From: Streptomyces roseus
GTDB lineage: Bacteria; Actinomycetota; Actinomycetes; Streptomycetales; Streptomycetaceae
Assembly: GCF_001044425.1 (NCBI RefSeq)
Contig: NZ_LFML01000062.1
Span: 1-47,923 of the forward strand
Direction: 5' to 3'
DNA: 47,923 nucleotides
Made by a program: the position numbers and the translations under genes. Below are positions 27,352 to 35,024 of the stretch, piece by piece (the first letter of the stretch is position 1; each line of letters begins with the position of its first letter). A model generated the notes under the pieces. The model was not told where the DNA came from. It worked only from the letters and a program-made list of their open reading frames with translations, and did no database searches.

Positions 27352-27366
27352 CTGACTGAGTGTCAG
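27352..27366. promoter_or_regulatory. operator-like dyad CTGAC-N5-GTCAG (second occurrence)
   Basis: CTGAC-TGAGT-GTCAG sits midway in the 76-base gap between the divergent flavin-protein and isochorismatase-like genes. It has the same arms and spacing as the dyad at 20543-20557 but a different core, which argues for a shared regulator. Confidence 0.5.
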
Positions 27367-27406
27367 GAATCATGCGGGATCGGTCGCCGTCACACCAGGG
27401 GGAGCC

Positions 27407-28027
27407 ATGCCGGAACTCGATCCCGCCACCACCGCGCTGCTCACCGTCGAGTGCCAGAACGGCGTCGTCGGCGAGGAGAGCGCCCTGCCCGAACTCGCCA
27501 AGGAGGCACGGGACTCGGGGATGCTGGGGCGGGTGGCCGCGCTGGTGGACGCCGCGCACGCGGCCCGCGTGCAGGTGCTGCACGCGATCGCCGAGCGCCG
27601 GCCCGACGGACTGGCCGCGAACGACAACGCGCGGCTGTTCCGGGCCGCCGGGAAACTCCCCGTCCGACAGCTGTCGGGCAGCCCGGCGGTGGAGGTGGCG
27701 GCCCCGATCGCGGTGGCCGGGAACGACCTGGTGGTCCGCCGGCTGCACGGGCTCTCGCCGATCGCCGGCACCGACGTGGACCCGCTCCTGCGCAACCTCG
27801 GCATCCGCACCCTCGTCGTCACCGGGGTCTCCTCGAACATCGCGATCCCGAACGCCGTCTTCGACGCCGTGAACCTCGGCTACCGGGTCGTGGTCCCCTC
27901 CGACGCCATCGCGGGGGTGCCCGCCGCGTACACCGCCGAGGTGATCCGCAACTGCCTGGCGCTCGTCGCGACCGTCACCACCACCGGCGCCCTGCTGGAG
28001 CGGTGGGCCGGCGCCCGAGCGGCGTGA
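27407..28027 (+). CDS. isochorismatase-fold protein without the usual catalytic residues
   Basis: A 206-residue protein with the isochorismatase/cysteine-hydrolase fold (LLTVECQNGVVG strand, then VVTGVSSNIAIPNAVFDA, then GYRVVVPSDAI). The three residues normally forming the Asp-Lys-Cys triad appear as E15, R111/R112 and A146. True isochorismatases also lack the cysteine but keep the Asp, so neither a standard hydrolase nor a standard isochorismatase is supported. It may be a binding protein or use different chemistry. GGGGGAGCC precedes the ATG. It is divergent from a split-barrel flavin protein across a dyad and is followed by a hairpin. Confidence 0.8.
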   Translation: MPELDPATTALLTVECQNGVVGEESALPELAKEARDSGMLGRVAALVDAAHAARVQVLHAIAERRPDGLAANDNARLFRAAGKLPVRQLSGSPAVEVAAPIAVAGNDLVVRRLHGLSPIAGTDVDPLLRNLGIRTLVVTGVSSNIAIPNAVFDAVNLGYRVVVPSDAIAGVPAAYTAEVIRNCLALVATVTTTGALLERWAGARAA

Positions 28028-28036
28028 TTCCGCCCG

Positions 28037-28059
28037 GCGGGCGCGCTCCCCGCGCCCGC
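28037..28059 (+). terminator. possible terminator after the isochorismatase-like gene
   Basis: A 9-bp perfect GC-rich stem (28037-28045 with 28051-28059) lies ten bases after the stop and before a -10-like TAACCT (28065-28070) for the HipA-like gene. Confidence 0.45.
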
Positions 28060-28076
28060 CCCCGTAACCTGGGCTG

Positions 28077-28916
28077 ATGCTGTCCGAAGTGATCGCGACC
28101 CGCTACGTCACGCCCTTGCGTGAGGGCGGCTCGCTCCCGGGGATCGTCGAGGCCGACGACCTCGGTACCTACGTCATGAAATTCACCGGAGCCGGTCAGG
28201 GGCGCAAGACCCTGGTCGCCGAAGTCGTCTGCGGACGCCTCGCCCAGCGGCTGGGCCTGCGGGTCCCGCGGCTGGTGCAGATGCAGCTCGACCCCGTGAT
28301 CGGGCTCGGCGAGCCCGACCAGGAAGTCCAGGAGCTGCTGAAGGCCAGCGGCGGACTCAACCTCGGCATGGACTACCTGCCCGGGTCGATCGGCTTCGAC
28401 CCGCTCGCCTACCAGGTCGACCCGGCCGAGGCGGGCCGCGTGGTCTGGTTCGACGCCCTGATCAACAACGTCGACCGGTCCTGGCGCAACCCGAACATGC
28501 TGGTCTGGCACGGGGACCTGTGGCTCATCGACCACGGCGCCACCATGATCTGGCACCACAACTGGCCCACCGCCCAGAGCGCGGCCGCCAAGCCGTACAA
28601 CGCCTCCGACCACGTCCTGGCCCCCGTCGGACCGGACATCGCGGCGGCCGCCGCCGCGCTCGCGCCCCTGGTGACGCGGGAACTGCTCGAAGAGGTCGTC
28701 GCCGACGTGCCCGACGAGTGGCTGGTCGACGAGCCCGGCTTCGACTCCACCGACGCGCTGCGCCGCGCCTACGTGGACGTCCTGCTGCCGCGCGCGGCCA
28801 CGATCCACGAGAGGATCACGATGGAGGCCGAGGTGAAGGTCAGGACGGGTCCGCCCGGCTGGCTCGCCGACCGCCTCGACCCCCGCCCCCGGAAGATGAA
28901 GAGCGACAGCGAGTGA
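28077..28916 (+). CDS. HipA-like protein kinase
   Basis: A 279-residue protein of the small HipA-like kinase group, shorter than E. coli HipA (440) and without its N-terminal domain. Visible kinase features are a candidate ATP lysine K35 (TYVMKF), the catalytic-type NNVDR (D133, R134) with N140, and the metal-binding-type LWLIDHG (D152). HipA itself phosphorylates a tRNA synthetase and is restrained by HipB; no HipB-like helix-turn-helix gene is present here. The stop overlaps the next gene by four bases. TAACCT (28065-28070) ends six bases before the ATG, suggesting a leaderless mRNA. The substrate is unknown. Confidence 0.82.
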   Translation: MLSEVIATRYVTPLREGGSLPGIVEADDLGTYVMKFTGAGQGRKTLVAEVVCGRLAQRLGLRVPRLVQMQLDPVIGLGEPDQEVQELLKASGGLNLGMDYLPGSIGFDPLAYQVDPAEAGRVVWFDALINNVDRSWRNPNMLVWHGDLWLIDHGATMIWHHNWPTAQSAAAKPYNASDHVLAPVGPDIAAAAAALAPLVTRELLEEVVADVPDEWLVDEPGFDSTDALRRAYVDVLLPRAATIHERITMEAEVKVRTGPPGWLADRLDPRPRKMKSDSE

Positions 28917-29296
28917 CCAAGCGGGACGTGTTCGAGTACGCGCTGGTGCGCGTGGTGCCCCGGGTGGAGCGCGGGGAGTGCTTCAACGCCGGCGTGATCG
29001 TCTACTGCCGGGCCCGCTCCTTCGCGGCCGCGCGCACCCACCTGGACGAGGCCAGACTCCTCGCCCTGGACCCGAAGGCCGACGTCGCGGGCGTACGGGC
29101 GGCGCTGCGCGCCGTCGAGGGCGTGTGCGGCGGGGGCGAGGGCGCGGGCCAGGCGGCCGGCGACGACGCGGGCCGCCGGTTCCGCTGGCTGATCGCCCCG
29201 CGCAGCACGGTGGTGCAGCCCGGCCCGGTGCACACCGGCCTGACGGCCGACCCGGAGGCCGAGGTGGAACGGCTGCTGGACCTGCTGGTCCGCTGA
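28913..29296 (+). CDS. DUF3037 protein, partner of the HipA-like kinase
   Basis: A 127-residue protein starting with GTG that overlaps the kinase stop by four bases (GTGA), so the two are translationally coupled. It shows the DUF3037 pattern FEYALVRVVPRVERGECFNAGV and, near the end, FRWLIAPRSTVVQPGPVHTGL. DUF3037 genes often accompany HipA-like kinase genes in bacteria, which suggests a substrate, inhibitor or adaptor role. This is inference from pairing; no function is established. No toxin-antitoxin behaviour is shown by the sequence. Confidence 0.82.
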   Translation: MTKRDVFEYALVRVVPRVERGECFNAGVIVYCRARSFAAARTHLDEARLLALDPKADVAGVRAALRAVEGVCGGGEGAGQAAGDDAGRRFRWLIAPRSTVVQPGPVHTGLTADPEAEVERLLDLLVR

Positions 29297-29366
29297 TCGT
29301 ACGGGGATCCGCACGAGGATCCGCACGGTGGCCGCCACCGTCCGAGAGCCCTGGGGCCCGGTGCCG

Positions 29367-29395
29367 TTGACACCGGGTGCCAGGGCTCCTAGCGT
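29367..29395 (+). promoter_or_regulatory. promoter of the two-gene SDR operon
   Basis: A consensus TTGACA (29367-29372), 17-base spacer, TAGCGT (29390-29395), giving a start near 29402. The ATG is about 70 bases further on. Confidence 0.7.
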
Positions 29396-29413
29396 CTCCT
29401 CAGCTGAAGCTAC

Positions 29414-29427
29414 TAAGCGGTTGCTCA
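29414..29427. promoter_or_regulatory. probable repressor operator in the SDR operon leader
   Basis: Imperfect dyad TAAGC-GGTT-GCTCA just downstream of the predicted start site. TAAGC/GCTTA-type dyads are common targets of TetR-family repressors of lipid-metabolism genes, from general knowledge. The repressor is not in the window. Confidence 0.5.
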
Positions 29428-29474
29428 CCCACGAGGAACCGCTGACGAGGATTCCGAGGGCGAGGAGATCCACC

Positions 29475-30236
29475 ATGTCCACCACCGAGCAGCGCGTCGC
29501 GATCGTGACCGGGGCGGCCCGGGGCATCGGCGCGGCCACCGCCGTGCGCCTGGCCGCCGAGGGCCGCGCGGTTGCCGTACTCGATCTCGACGAGGCGGCC
29601 TGCAAGGACACCGTCGAGGCGATCACGGCGGCCGGCGGCAAGGCCCTCGCGGTCGGCTGCGACGTCAGCGACGCGGCGCAGGTGGAGGCGGCCGTCGAGC
29701 GCGTCGCGAGCACCTTGGGCGCGCCGACGATCCTGGTCAACAACGCGGGAGTGCTGCGCGACAACCTGCTCTTCAAGATGAGCGAGAATGACTGGGACAC
29801 GGTCATGAACGTCCACCTGCGCGGTGCGTTCCTGATGTCCAAGGCCTGTCAGAAGTACATGGTGGAGGCCAAGTTCGGCCGCATCGTCAACCTCTCCAGC
29901 AGCTCGGCGCTGGGCAACCGCGGCCAGGCCAACTACTCCGCCGCCAAGGCCGGCCTGCAGGGCTTCACCAAGACGCTGGCCATCGAGCTCGGCAAGTTCG
30001 GCGTCACCGCCAACGCCGTCGCCCCCGGCTTCATCGCCACGGAGATGACCGCCCAGACGGCCGCGCGCGTGGGCATGGGCTTCGAGGAGTTCCAGGCCGC
30101 CGCGGCCACGCAGATCCCGGTGCAGCGCGTCGGCCGTCCGGACGACATCGCCAACGCGATCGCCTTCTTCACGGGCGAGGCCGCCGGCTTCGTCTCCGGC
30201 CAGGTCATGTACGTGGCCGGCGGCCCGCTCAACTGA
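29475..30236 (+). CDS. fabG: 3-oxoacyl-ACP reductase-like SDR
   Basis: A 253-residue short-chain dehydrogenase with all landmarks: TGAARGIG nucleotide loop (13-20), NNAG, the SSSSALGNRGQANYSAAK stretch holding the catalytic Ser, Tyr and Lys, and PGFIATEM. It reduces a keto group with NAD(P)H, most probably on an acyl thioester. As the vegetative fatty-acid fabG usually sits with fabI or in the fab cluster, this copy may serve another acyl pathway. ATG 29475 is preceded by CGAGGAGATC. It has its own strong promoter and a repressor-like dyad, and a second SDR follows 19 bases later. Confidence 0.88.
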   Translation: MSTTEQRVAIVTGAARGIGAATAVRLAAEGRAVAVLDLDEAACKDTVEAITAAGGKALAVGCDVSDAAQVEAAVERVASTLGAPTILVNNAGVLRDNLLFKMSENDWDTVMNVHLRGAFLMSKACQKYMVEAKFGRIVNLSSSSALGNRGQANYSAAKAGLQGFTKTLAIELGKFGVTANAVAPGFIATEMTAQTAARVGMGFEEFQAAAATQIPVQRVGRPDDIANAIAFFTGEAAGFVSGQVMYVAGGPLN

Positions 30237-30255
30237 CGAGAGGCAGGCGCAGCAC

Positions 30256-31029
30256 ATGACGGACAGCAGCACGCAGAGGGCGGCGGACAGCGGCAAGGTC
30301 GCGCTGATCACCGGGGGGAGCCGGGGCATCGGCTACGGCATCGCCGAGGCGCTCGTCGCCCGCGGCGACCGGGTGTGCATCACGGGCCGCAACGAGGACG
30401 CCCTCAAGGAGGCCGTCGAGGCGCTCGGGGCGGACCGGGTGATCGGGGTGGCCGGCAAGGCGCACGACGAGGCCCACCAGGCCGTCGCGGTCGAGCGGAC
30501 GATGGAGGCCTTCGGACGCGTCGACTTCCTGGTCAACAACGCGGGCACCAACCCGGTGTTCGGTCCCATCGCGGACCTGGACCTCGGCGTGGCGCGCAAG
30601 GTCTTCGAGACCAACGTGATCTCGGCGCTCGGGTTCGCCCAGCGGACCTGGCACGCCTGGCAGAAGGACAACGGCGGCGCGATCGTGAACATCGCGTCCA
30701 TCGCCGGGGTCTCCGCCTCGCCCTTCATCGGCGCGTACGGGATGAGCAAGGCCGCCATGGTCAACCTCACCCTCCAGCTCGCCCACGAGATGGCGCCCGG
30801 GGTCAGGGTCAACGCGATCGCCCCCGCGGTGGTCAAGACCAAGTTCGCCCAGGCGCTCTACGAGGGCCGCGAGCAGGAGGCCGCGGCGGCGTATCCGCTC
30901 GGCCGGCTGGGGGTCCCGGCGGACATCGGCGGGGCGGCGGCGTTTCTTACATCTGCACAAGCGGAATGGATCACGGGCCAAACTCTCGTCGTCGACGGAG
31001 GAATGTTCCTCAATGCCGGAGTCCACTGA
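30256..31029 (+). CDS. SDR family oxidoreductase
   Basis: A 257-residue short-chain dehydrogenase: TGGSRGIG loop near residue 20, NNAG, Ser in NIASIAGVS, and the YGMSK catalytic pair. It is related to the upstream FabG-like enzyme but clearly different, so the two probably act on different steps or substrates of one pathway. Its start is 19 bases behind the fabG-like stop, with GAGAGGC before the ATG, so they form an operon. The substrate cannot be inferred. A strong hairpin follows the stop. Confidence 0.87.
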   Translation: MTDSSTQRAADSGKVALITGGSRGIGYGIAEALVARGDRVCITGRNEDALKEAVEALGADRVIGVAGKAHDEAHQAVAVERTMEAFGRVDFLVNNAGTNPVFGPIADLDLGVARKVFETNVISALGFAQRTWHAWQKDNGGAIVNIASIAGVSASPFIGAYGMSKAAMVNLTLQLAHEMAPGVRVNAIAPAVVKTKFAQALYEGREQEAAAAYPLGRLGVPADIGGAAAFLTSAQAEWITGQTLVVDGGMFLNAGVH

Positions 31030-31040
31030 TCGATAATCGG

Positions 31041-31073
31041 ACGCATTTGCCTCCCAGGGGGAGGCAAATGCGT
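31041..31073 (+). terminator. terminator of the SDR operon
   Basis: Perfect 15-bp stem (31041-31055 with 31059-31073) and a 3-base loop, starting 11 bases after the second SDR gene. Confidence 0.85.
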
Positions 31074-31119
31074 ACCTAACATGCACGAAATCGGTCAAGT
31101 GTCACATGAAACCTGCCCA

Positions 31120-31147
31120 TTGGATTTGTGAGGCACTGCGGTAGGGT
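31120..31147 (+). promoter_or_regulatory. promoter of the peptide-binding lipoprotein gene
   Basis: TTGGAT (31120-31125), 16-base spacer, TAGGGT (31142-31147), about 35 bases before the preferred GTG start. Confidence 0.5.
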
Positions 31148-31181
31148 CTGCCGCACCCCTGGCTGATCGAGGAGCGTGCAC

Positions 31182-32765
31182 GTGTTCATCCGGACCAGAT
31201 GCCTGCAGTTCACTGCAGCCCTTGCGTCCATATCCCTGCTCGCCGGATGCGGTCTGCTTTCGGACGACAGCGGCGACGCCGTGAAGAGAATCGTCGTCGG
31301 CACGACGAGCGCCCCGAGCACCCTCGATCCCGCCGCGGCCTGGGACGGCTCCTGGGAGCTGTACCGGAACGTCTACCAGACCCTGCTGGCATTCCCCACG
31401 GGCGCCACCACGCCCCAGCCCGACGCCGCCCAGGGCTGCGAGTTCACGGATTCCGGGAACGAGTCGTACCGCTGCACCCTGAAAAAGGGCCTGAAGTTCT
31501 CGAACGGCGAACCGCTCGACGCCAAGGCGGTCAAGCACTCCCTCGACCGGATCCGGACGATCAACTCCAAGACCGGTCCCAAGGACCTCTTCGGCAGCCT
31601 GGACAAGATCGAGACCCCGGACGCGCTGACGGTCGTCTTCCACCTGAAGACCCCGGACGCCACCTTCCCCTTCGTCCTCGGCTCTCCGGCCGCCTCGCTG
31701 GTCGCGCCCAAGGACTACCCGGCCGACAAGGTCCGCGAGGACGACAAGGTCACCGGCTCCGGCCCGTTCGTGCTCGACTCGTACAAGGAGGGCGGCGAGG
31801 CCGTCCTCGGCAAGAACGCCTCCTACAACGGCTTCGCGAACCGGCGCAACGACGGCGTCACGATCCGCTACTTCGCGGACTCCGCCAAGATGGTCGCCGC
31901 GCTCAAGGCCAAGGAGATCGACGCCACCTACCGCGGCCTGTCGGCCCCGGAGATCAAGGACCTCCAGACCCCCGCCTCGCACGCGCAGGGCCTCCAGGTC
32001 GTCGAGAACGTCGGCGCCGAGATCCGCTACCTGGTCTTCAACCCCAAGGACCCGCAGGTCGCCAAGCCGGCGGTGCGCCAGGCCATCGCCCAGATCGTCG
32101 ACCGCGGCGCGATCGTCTCCAAGGTCTACCAGGGCACCGCCGAACCGCTGTACTCGATGGTCCCCAAGGGGGTCGTGGGCCACAAGACGCCGTTCTACGA
32201 CAAGTACGGCCAGGCCGACGTCAAGAAGGCCCAGAAGATCCTCAAGGACGCCGGGATCACCCAGCCCGTCGAGCTGACCTTCTGGTACACCACGGACCGC
32301 TACGGCGCCTCCACCGCCGACGAGTTCACCGAGCTCAAGCGCCAGCTGGACGAGAGCAACCTGTTCAAGGTCACCCTGCGCGGCCAGCCCTGGAAGGTCT
32401 TCCAGGTCGGCTACAAGAACGGCGAGTACCCGGTCTTCGGCCGCGGCTGGTTCCCCGACTTCCCGGACCCGGACAACTTCATCGCGCCGTTCGTCGGCAA
32501 GGAGAACGCGGTCGGCACCCCGTACGAGCCCGCCGAGATCCTGAACGACCTGCTGCCCAAGTCCCGCCGCGAGAGCGACCGCTCGGCCGGGGTGCGCGAG
32601 TTCGAACAGGCCCAGCAGATCTTCGCCGAGGACGTCCGGCTGCTGCCGCTGTGGCAGGGCAAGCTGTACGTCGCCGCCCGCGAGGACATCGCGGGCGCCG
32701 AGCGGGCGCTCGACCCGCAGACCGCCATGCAGATGTGGGAGCTGTACCGCAAGACCAGCTGGTAG
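31182..32765 (+). CDS. ABC transporter substrate-binding lipoprotein (peptide/OppA-like, SBP family 5)
   Basis: A 527-residue secreted lipoprotein. The signal peptide ends in the lipobox LLAGC with the lipidated cysteine at residue 23. The mature part has the family 5 solute-binding fold, including FSNGEPLDAKAVKHSLDRI, GSGPFVLDSY and FGRGWFPDFPDPDNF. It should bind oligopeptides or similar solutes on the outer face of the membrane. GTG 31182 is preferred over 31176 because GAGGAG ends seven bases before it. No permease or ATPase genes are adjacent and terminators flank it, so it is an orphan that must use a transporter encoded elsewhere. Confidence 0.9.
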   Translation: MFIRTRCLQFTAALASISLLAGCGLLSDDSGDAVKRIVVGTTSAPSTLDPAAAWDGSWELYRNVYQTLLAFPTGATTPQPDAAQGCEFTDSGNESYRCTLKKGLKFSNGEPLDAKAVKHSLDRIRTINSKTGPKDLFGSLDKIETPDALTVVFHLKTPDATFPFVLGSPAASLVAPKDYPADKVREDDKVTGSGPFVLDSYKEGGEAVLGKNASYNGFANRRNDGVTIRYFADSAKMVAALKAKEIDATYRGLSAPEIKDLQTPASHAQGLQVVENVGAEIRYLVFNPKDPQVAKPAVRQAIAQIVDRGAIVSKVYQGTAEPLYSMVPKGVVGHKTPFYDKYGQADVKKAQKILKDAGITQPVELTFWYTTDRYGASTADEFTELKRQLDESNLFKVTLRGQPWKVFQVGYKNGEYPVFGRGWFPDFPDPDNFIAPFVGKENAVGTPYEPAEILNDLLPKSRRESDRSAGVREFEQAQQIFAEDVRLLPLWQGKLYVAAREDIAGAERALDPQTAMQMWELYRKTSW

Positions 32766-32826
32766 CCGCAGGTCCCGAGGGCCGCCGAAGGCCGCCGCGG
32801 GACCCGTCGGCAGCCGCAGCACCCGC

Positions 32827-32848
32827 CGTACCCACGCCGTACCCACGC
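32827..32848. repeat. 11-bp direct repeat
   Basis: Two adjacent perfect copies of CGTACCCACGC, just before the terminator hairpin of the lipoprotein gene. Confidence 0.75.
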
Positions 32849-32887
32849 CGCATCCGCGGGAGCCTCCGGGCGCCCGCGGATGCGGCG
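32846..32887 (+). terminator. terminator of the lipoprotein gene
   Basis: Perfect 15-bp stem (32846-32860 with 32873-32887) around a 12-base loop, followed by TTG. Confidence 0.82.
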
Positions 32888-32962
32888 TTGTCAGTGGCCC
32901 CCGGTAGGTTCTGAACCGTTGCACCGCGCAGTCGCGCGACACTTGTACCGGAGGTTGTAGTC

Positions 32963-33640
32963 GTGACCCAGATGCTGCCCGAATCCTGGCTCCCCGTCCT
33001 CGGCGACGAGCTGGAGAAGCCCTACTTCAACGAGCTCGTCGAGTTCGTCGAGAAGGAGCGGGCGAACGGGCCGGTCTACCCGCCCCGGGAGCAGGTCTTC
33101 GCCGCCCTCGAGGCCACCCCCTTCGACCGGGTGAAGGTCCTCGTCCTCGGCCAGGACCCGTACCACGGCGCCGGCCAGGGCCACGGCCTGTGCTTCTCCG
33201 TGCGGCCCGGGGTCAAGACCCCGCCCTCCCTGCGCAACATCTACAAGGAGATGCACGCCGAGCTGGGCACCCCCATCCCGGACAACGGGTACCTGATGCC
33301 GTGGGCCCAGCAGGGCGTCCTGCTGCTCAACGCGGTGCTCACCGTCCGCGAGGCCGAGCCCAACTCGCACAAGGGCAAGGGCTGGGAGAAGTTCACGGAC
33401 GCGGTCATCCGCGCCGTGGCCGACCGCCCCGACCCGGCCGTCTTCGTCCTGTGGGGCGCCTACGCCCAGAAGAAGCTCCCGCTGATCGACGAGGAGCGGC
33501 ACGCGGTGGTCAAGGGCGCCCACCCCTCCCCGCTGTCGGCCAAGAAGTTCTTCGGCTCCCGGCCCTTCACCCAGATCAACGAGGCCGTCGCGGCGCAGGG
33601 CCATGAGCCGATCGACTGGACCATCCCGGACCTGGGCTGA
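32963..33640 (+). CDS. ung: uracil-DNA glycosylase (family 1)
   Basis: A 225-residue enzyme that removes uracil from DNA in base excision repair. The water-activating loop G63-Q-D-P-Y-H68 with catalytic D65, N123 in LLNAVLTVRE for uracil recognition, and H187 in HPSPLS for leaving-group stabilisation are all present. The length is normal for the family. It starts with GTG, with GGAGG eight bases upstream. Streptomycetes often carry more than one family 1 gene, so it may not be the only copy in the genome. Confidence 0.95.
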   Translation: MTQMLPESWLPVLGDELEKPYFNELVEFVEKERANGPVYPPREQVFAALEATPFDRVKVLVLGQDPYHGAGQGHGLCFSVRPGVKTPPSLRNIYKEMHAELGTPIPDNGYLMPWAQQGVLLLNAVLTVREAEPNSHKGKGWEKFTDAVIRAVADRPDPAVFVLWGAYAQKKLPLIDEERHAVVKGAHPSPLSAKKFFGSRPFTQINEAVAAQGHEPIDWTIPDLG

Positions 33641-33735
33641 CGCCCCACCGCGCCTCGGTGTCAGAAGCGGTGCCTGCGGCTAGCGTCGTGACGACCAGAC
33701 CGGAGCAGGTCTGGCGGAGCCAGCCGGAGGCCGCC

Positions 33736-34260
33736 GTGACGGAGCAGCAGGAGGCGTCGGAGGACGCCGTCATGACCAGGATCGGCCAGGCCGTCATCCT
33801 GCTGCACGCCGGTGACCGCGAGGAGGCCCGCAACCGCCTCGGCGAGATCTGGAACGAGATCGGCGAGGACGGCGACTCCCTCCACCGCTGCACGCTCGCG
33901 CACTACATGGCCGACGCCCAGGACGACCCCGCCGACGAACTGGCCTGGGACCTGCGGGCCCTGACCGCCGCCGAAGGGCCGGGGCCGGGGGCGCGCGACG
34001 GACGGCCCGTGCAGCACGATCCCCCTCCGGCCGTGCGCGTGTTCTACCCGTCGCTGCACCTCAGCCTGGCCGCCGACTACGTCAAACTCCGGCGCCCCGA
34101 GGCGGCGCGGCTGCACCTGGCCCGCGCCAGGGCCGCCACCGGGGCCCTGGCCGACGACGGGTACGGGAACGGCGTACGGGCCGCGATCGCCCGGCTGGAG
34201 CGGCGCCTGGCCGGGGAACCGCGCGGGCGCCCCCGGCCGTTCCCGGAGCAGCACCCCTGA
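33736..34260 (+). CDS. tetratricopeptide-like hypothetical protein
   Basis: A 174-residue mostly helical protein. Residues about 10-55 (IGQAVILLHAGDREEARNRL) and about 115-150 (YVKLRRPEAARLHLARARAA) look like tetratricopeptide-type helix pairs. The last 20 residues are Pro/Arg-rich. TPR proteins mediate protein contacts; no partner is apparent. GTG 33736 is chosen because GGAGG ends five bases before it; an upstream ATG at 33658 lacks a ribosome site and overlaps a possible promoter (TGTCAG 33659-33664, TAGCGT 33681-33686). It is a single gene downstream of ung. Confidence 0.7.
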   Translation: MTEQQEASEDAVMTRIGQAVILLHAGDREEARNRLGEIWNEIGEDGDSLHRCTLAHYMADAQDDPADELAWDLRALTAAEGPGPGARDGRPVQHDPPPAVRVFYPSLHLSLAADYVKLRRPEAARLHLARARAATGALADDGYGNGVRAAIARLERRLAGEPRGRPRPFPEQHP

Positions 34261-34299
34261 GGGGTGTCCCGGCGGTGGTGCCCGGCCCTCGGCGGTCGC

Positions 34300-34854
34300 T
34301 CAGCCGCCGTGGACGCCCGCGCAGATCCGGGCCTCGGGGCTGTCCGGGTGCCAGCGTCCGTGCCGGCGGCCCAGCGCGCAGACGTCGGCGGGCCGGACCG
34401 GCAGCTCCTTCATCAGCTCGCGCCGAACCTTCGCGTCCGGCCCCGAGGGGTCCGTACGGCCGCCCTTGCCCCCTGAGGCGCCCCGGGCGGGCCGGCGAGG
34501 CTCCGGGATGTCCGGCACCGGCGGGACGGCCTGTGAGGCCGTTCCGGCCGCCGCGCCGCCGGCGCCCGCCGCGGCCTCGGAGCCCCGTGGAGCGGGCTTC
34601 GCTCCTCCGGTGGTGGCCGCCTGCGGTCCGGCCCGGCCCGGCACCGCCTTCAGGGCCTCAAGGGCGGGCGCCTGGACCTCCACCGGTACGGCCCCCGGTC
34701 CACCGCGCGGCTCGTGCCGGGGCGGCGCCGCGGCGGTCCCGGGGGCGGCCGCCGGCTGCATAGGGGCGGGCGTCACCTGCACGCAGCCGGAGACGGCCGA
34801 GACGGCACAGGCGACTCCGAGCAGCAGCTTCGTCGTGGTTCGCGTGGGATGCAC
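34300..34854 (-). CDS. hypothetical lipoprotein
   Basis: A 184-residue predicted lipoprotein. A short signal peptide (KLLLGVACAVSAVSGC) ends in an SGC lipobox. A long Pro/Ala/Gly-rich low-complexity spacer follows to about residue 125. The C-terminus has a compact block, about 140-180, with two cysteines in DVCALGRRHGRWHPDSPEAR and ICAGVHGG, likely disulphide-bonded outside the cell. I have seen this terminal motif on other streptomycete surface proteins but know no function. GTG 34854 lacks a clear ribosome site, so the start is uncertain. Confidence 0.65.
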   Translation of the reverse strand: MHPTRTTTKLLLGVACAVSAVSGCVQVTPAPMQPAAAPGTAAAPPRHEPRGGPGAVPVEVQAPALEALKAVPGRAGPQAATTGGAKPAPRGSEAAAGAGGAAAGTASQAVPPVPDIPEPRRPARGASGGKGGRTDPSGPDAKVRRELMKELPVRPADVCALGRRHGRWHPDSPEARICAGVHGG

Positions 34855-35024
34855 GCGCGCAACTCTGCTGTGCGAGCACCCCGTTGTGGAAACCCGGAGC
34901 CGGAATTGGCCCCGCACGGGTGACGGACATCCGCCGTACACCCGCCTGTCACCCGCGCCCGCCGCCCTCCGGTGCGCGGCCGCCGCACGGCCCCGGCGGC
35001 CTCGGCGCCCCGGTGCGGGCCGCG

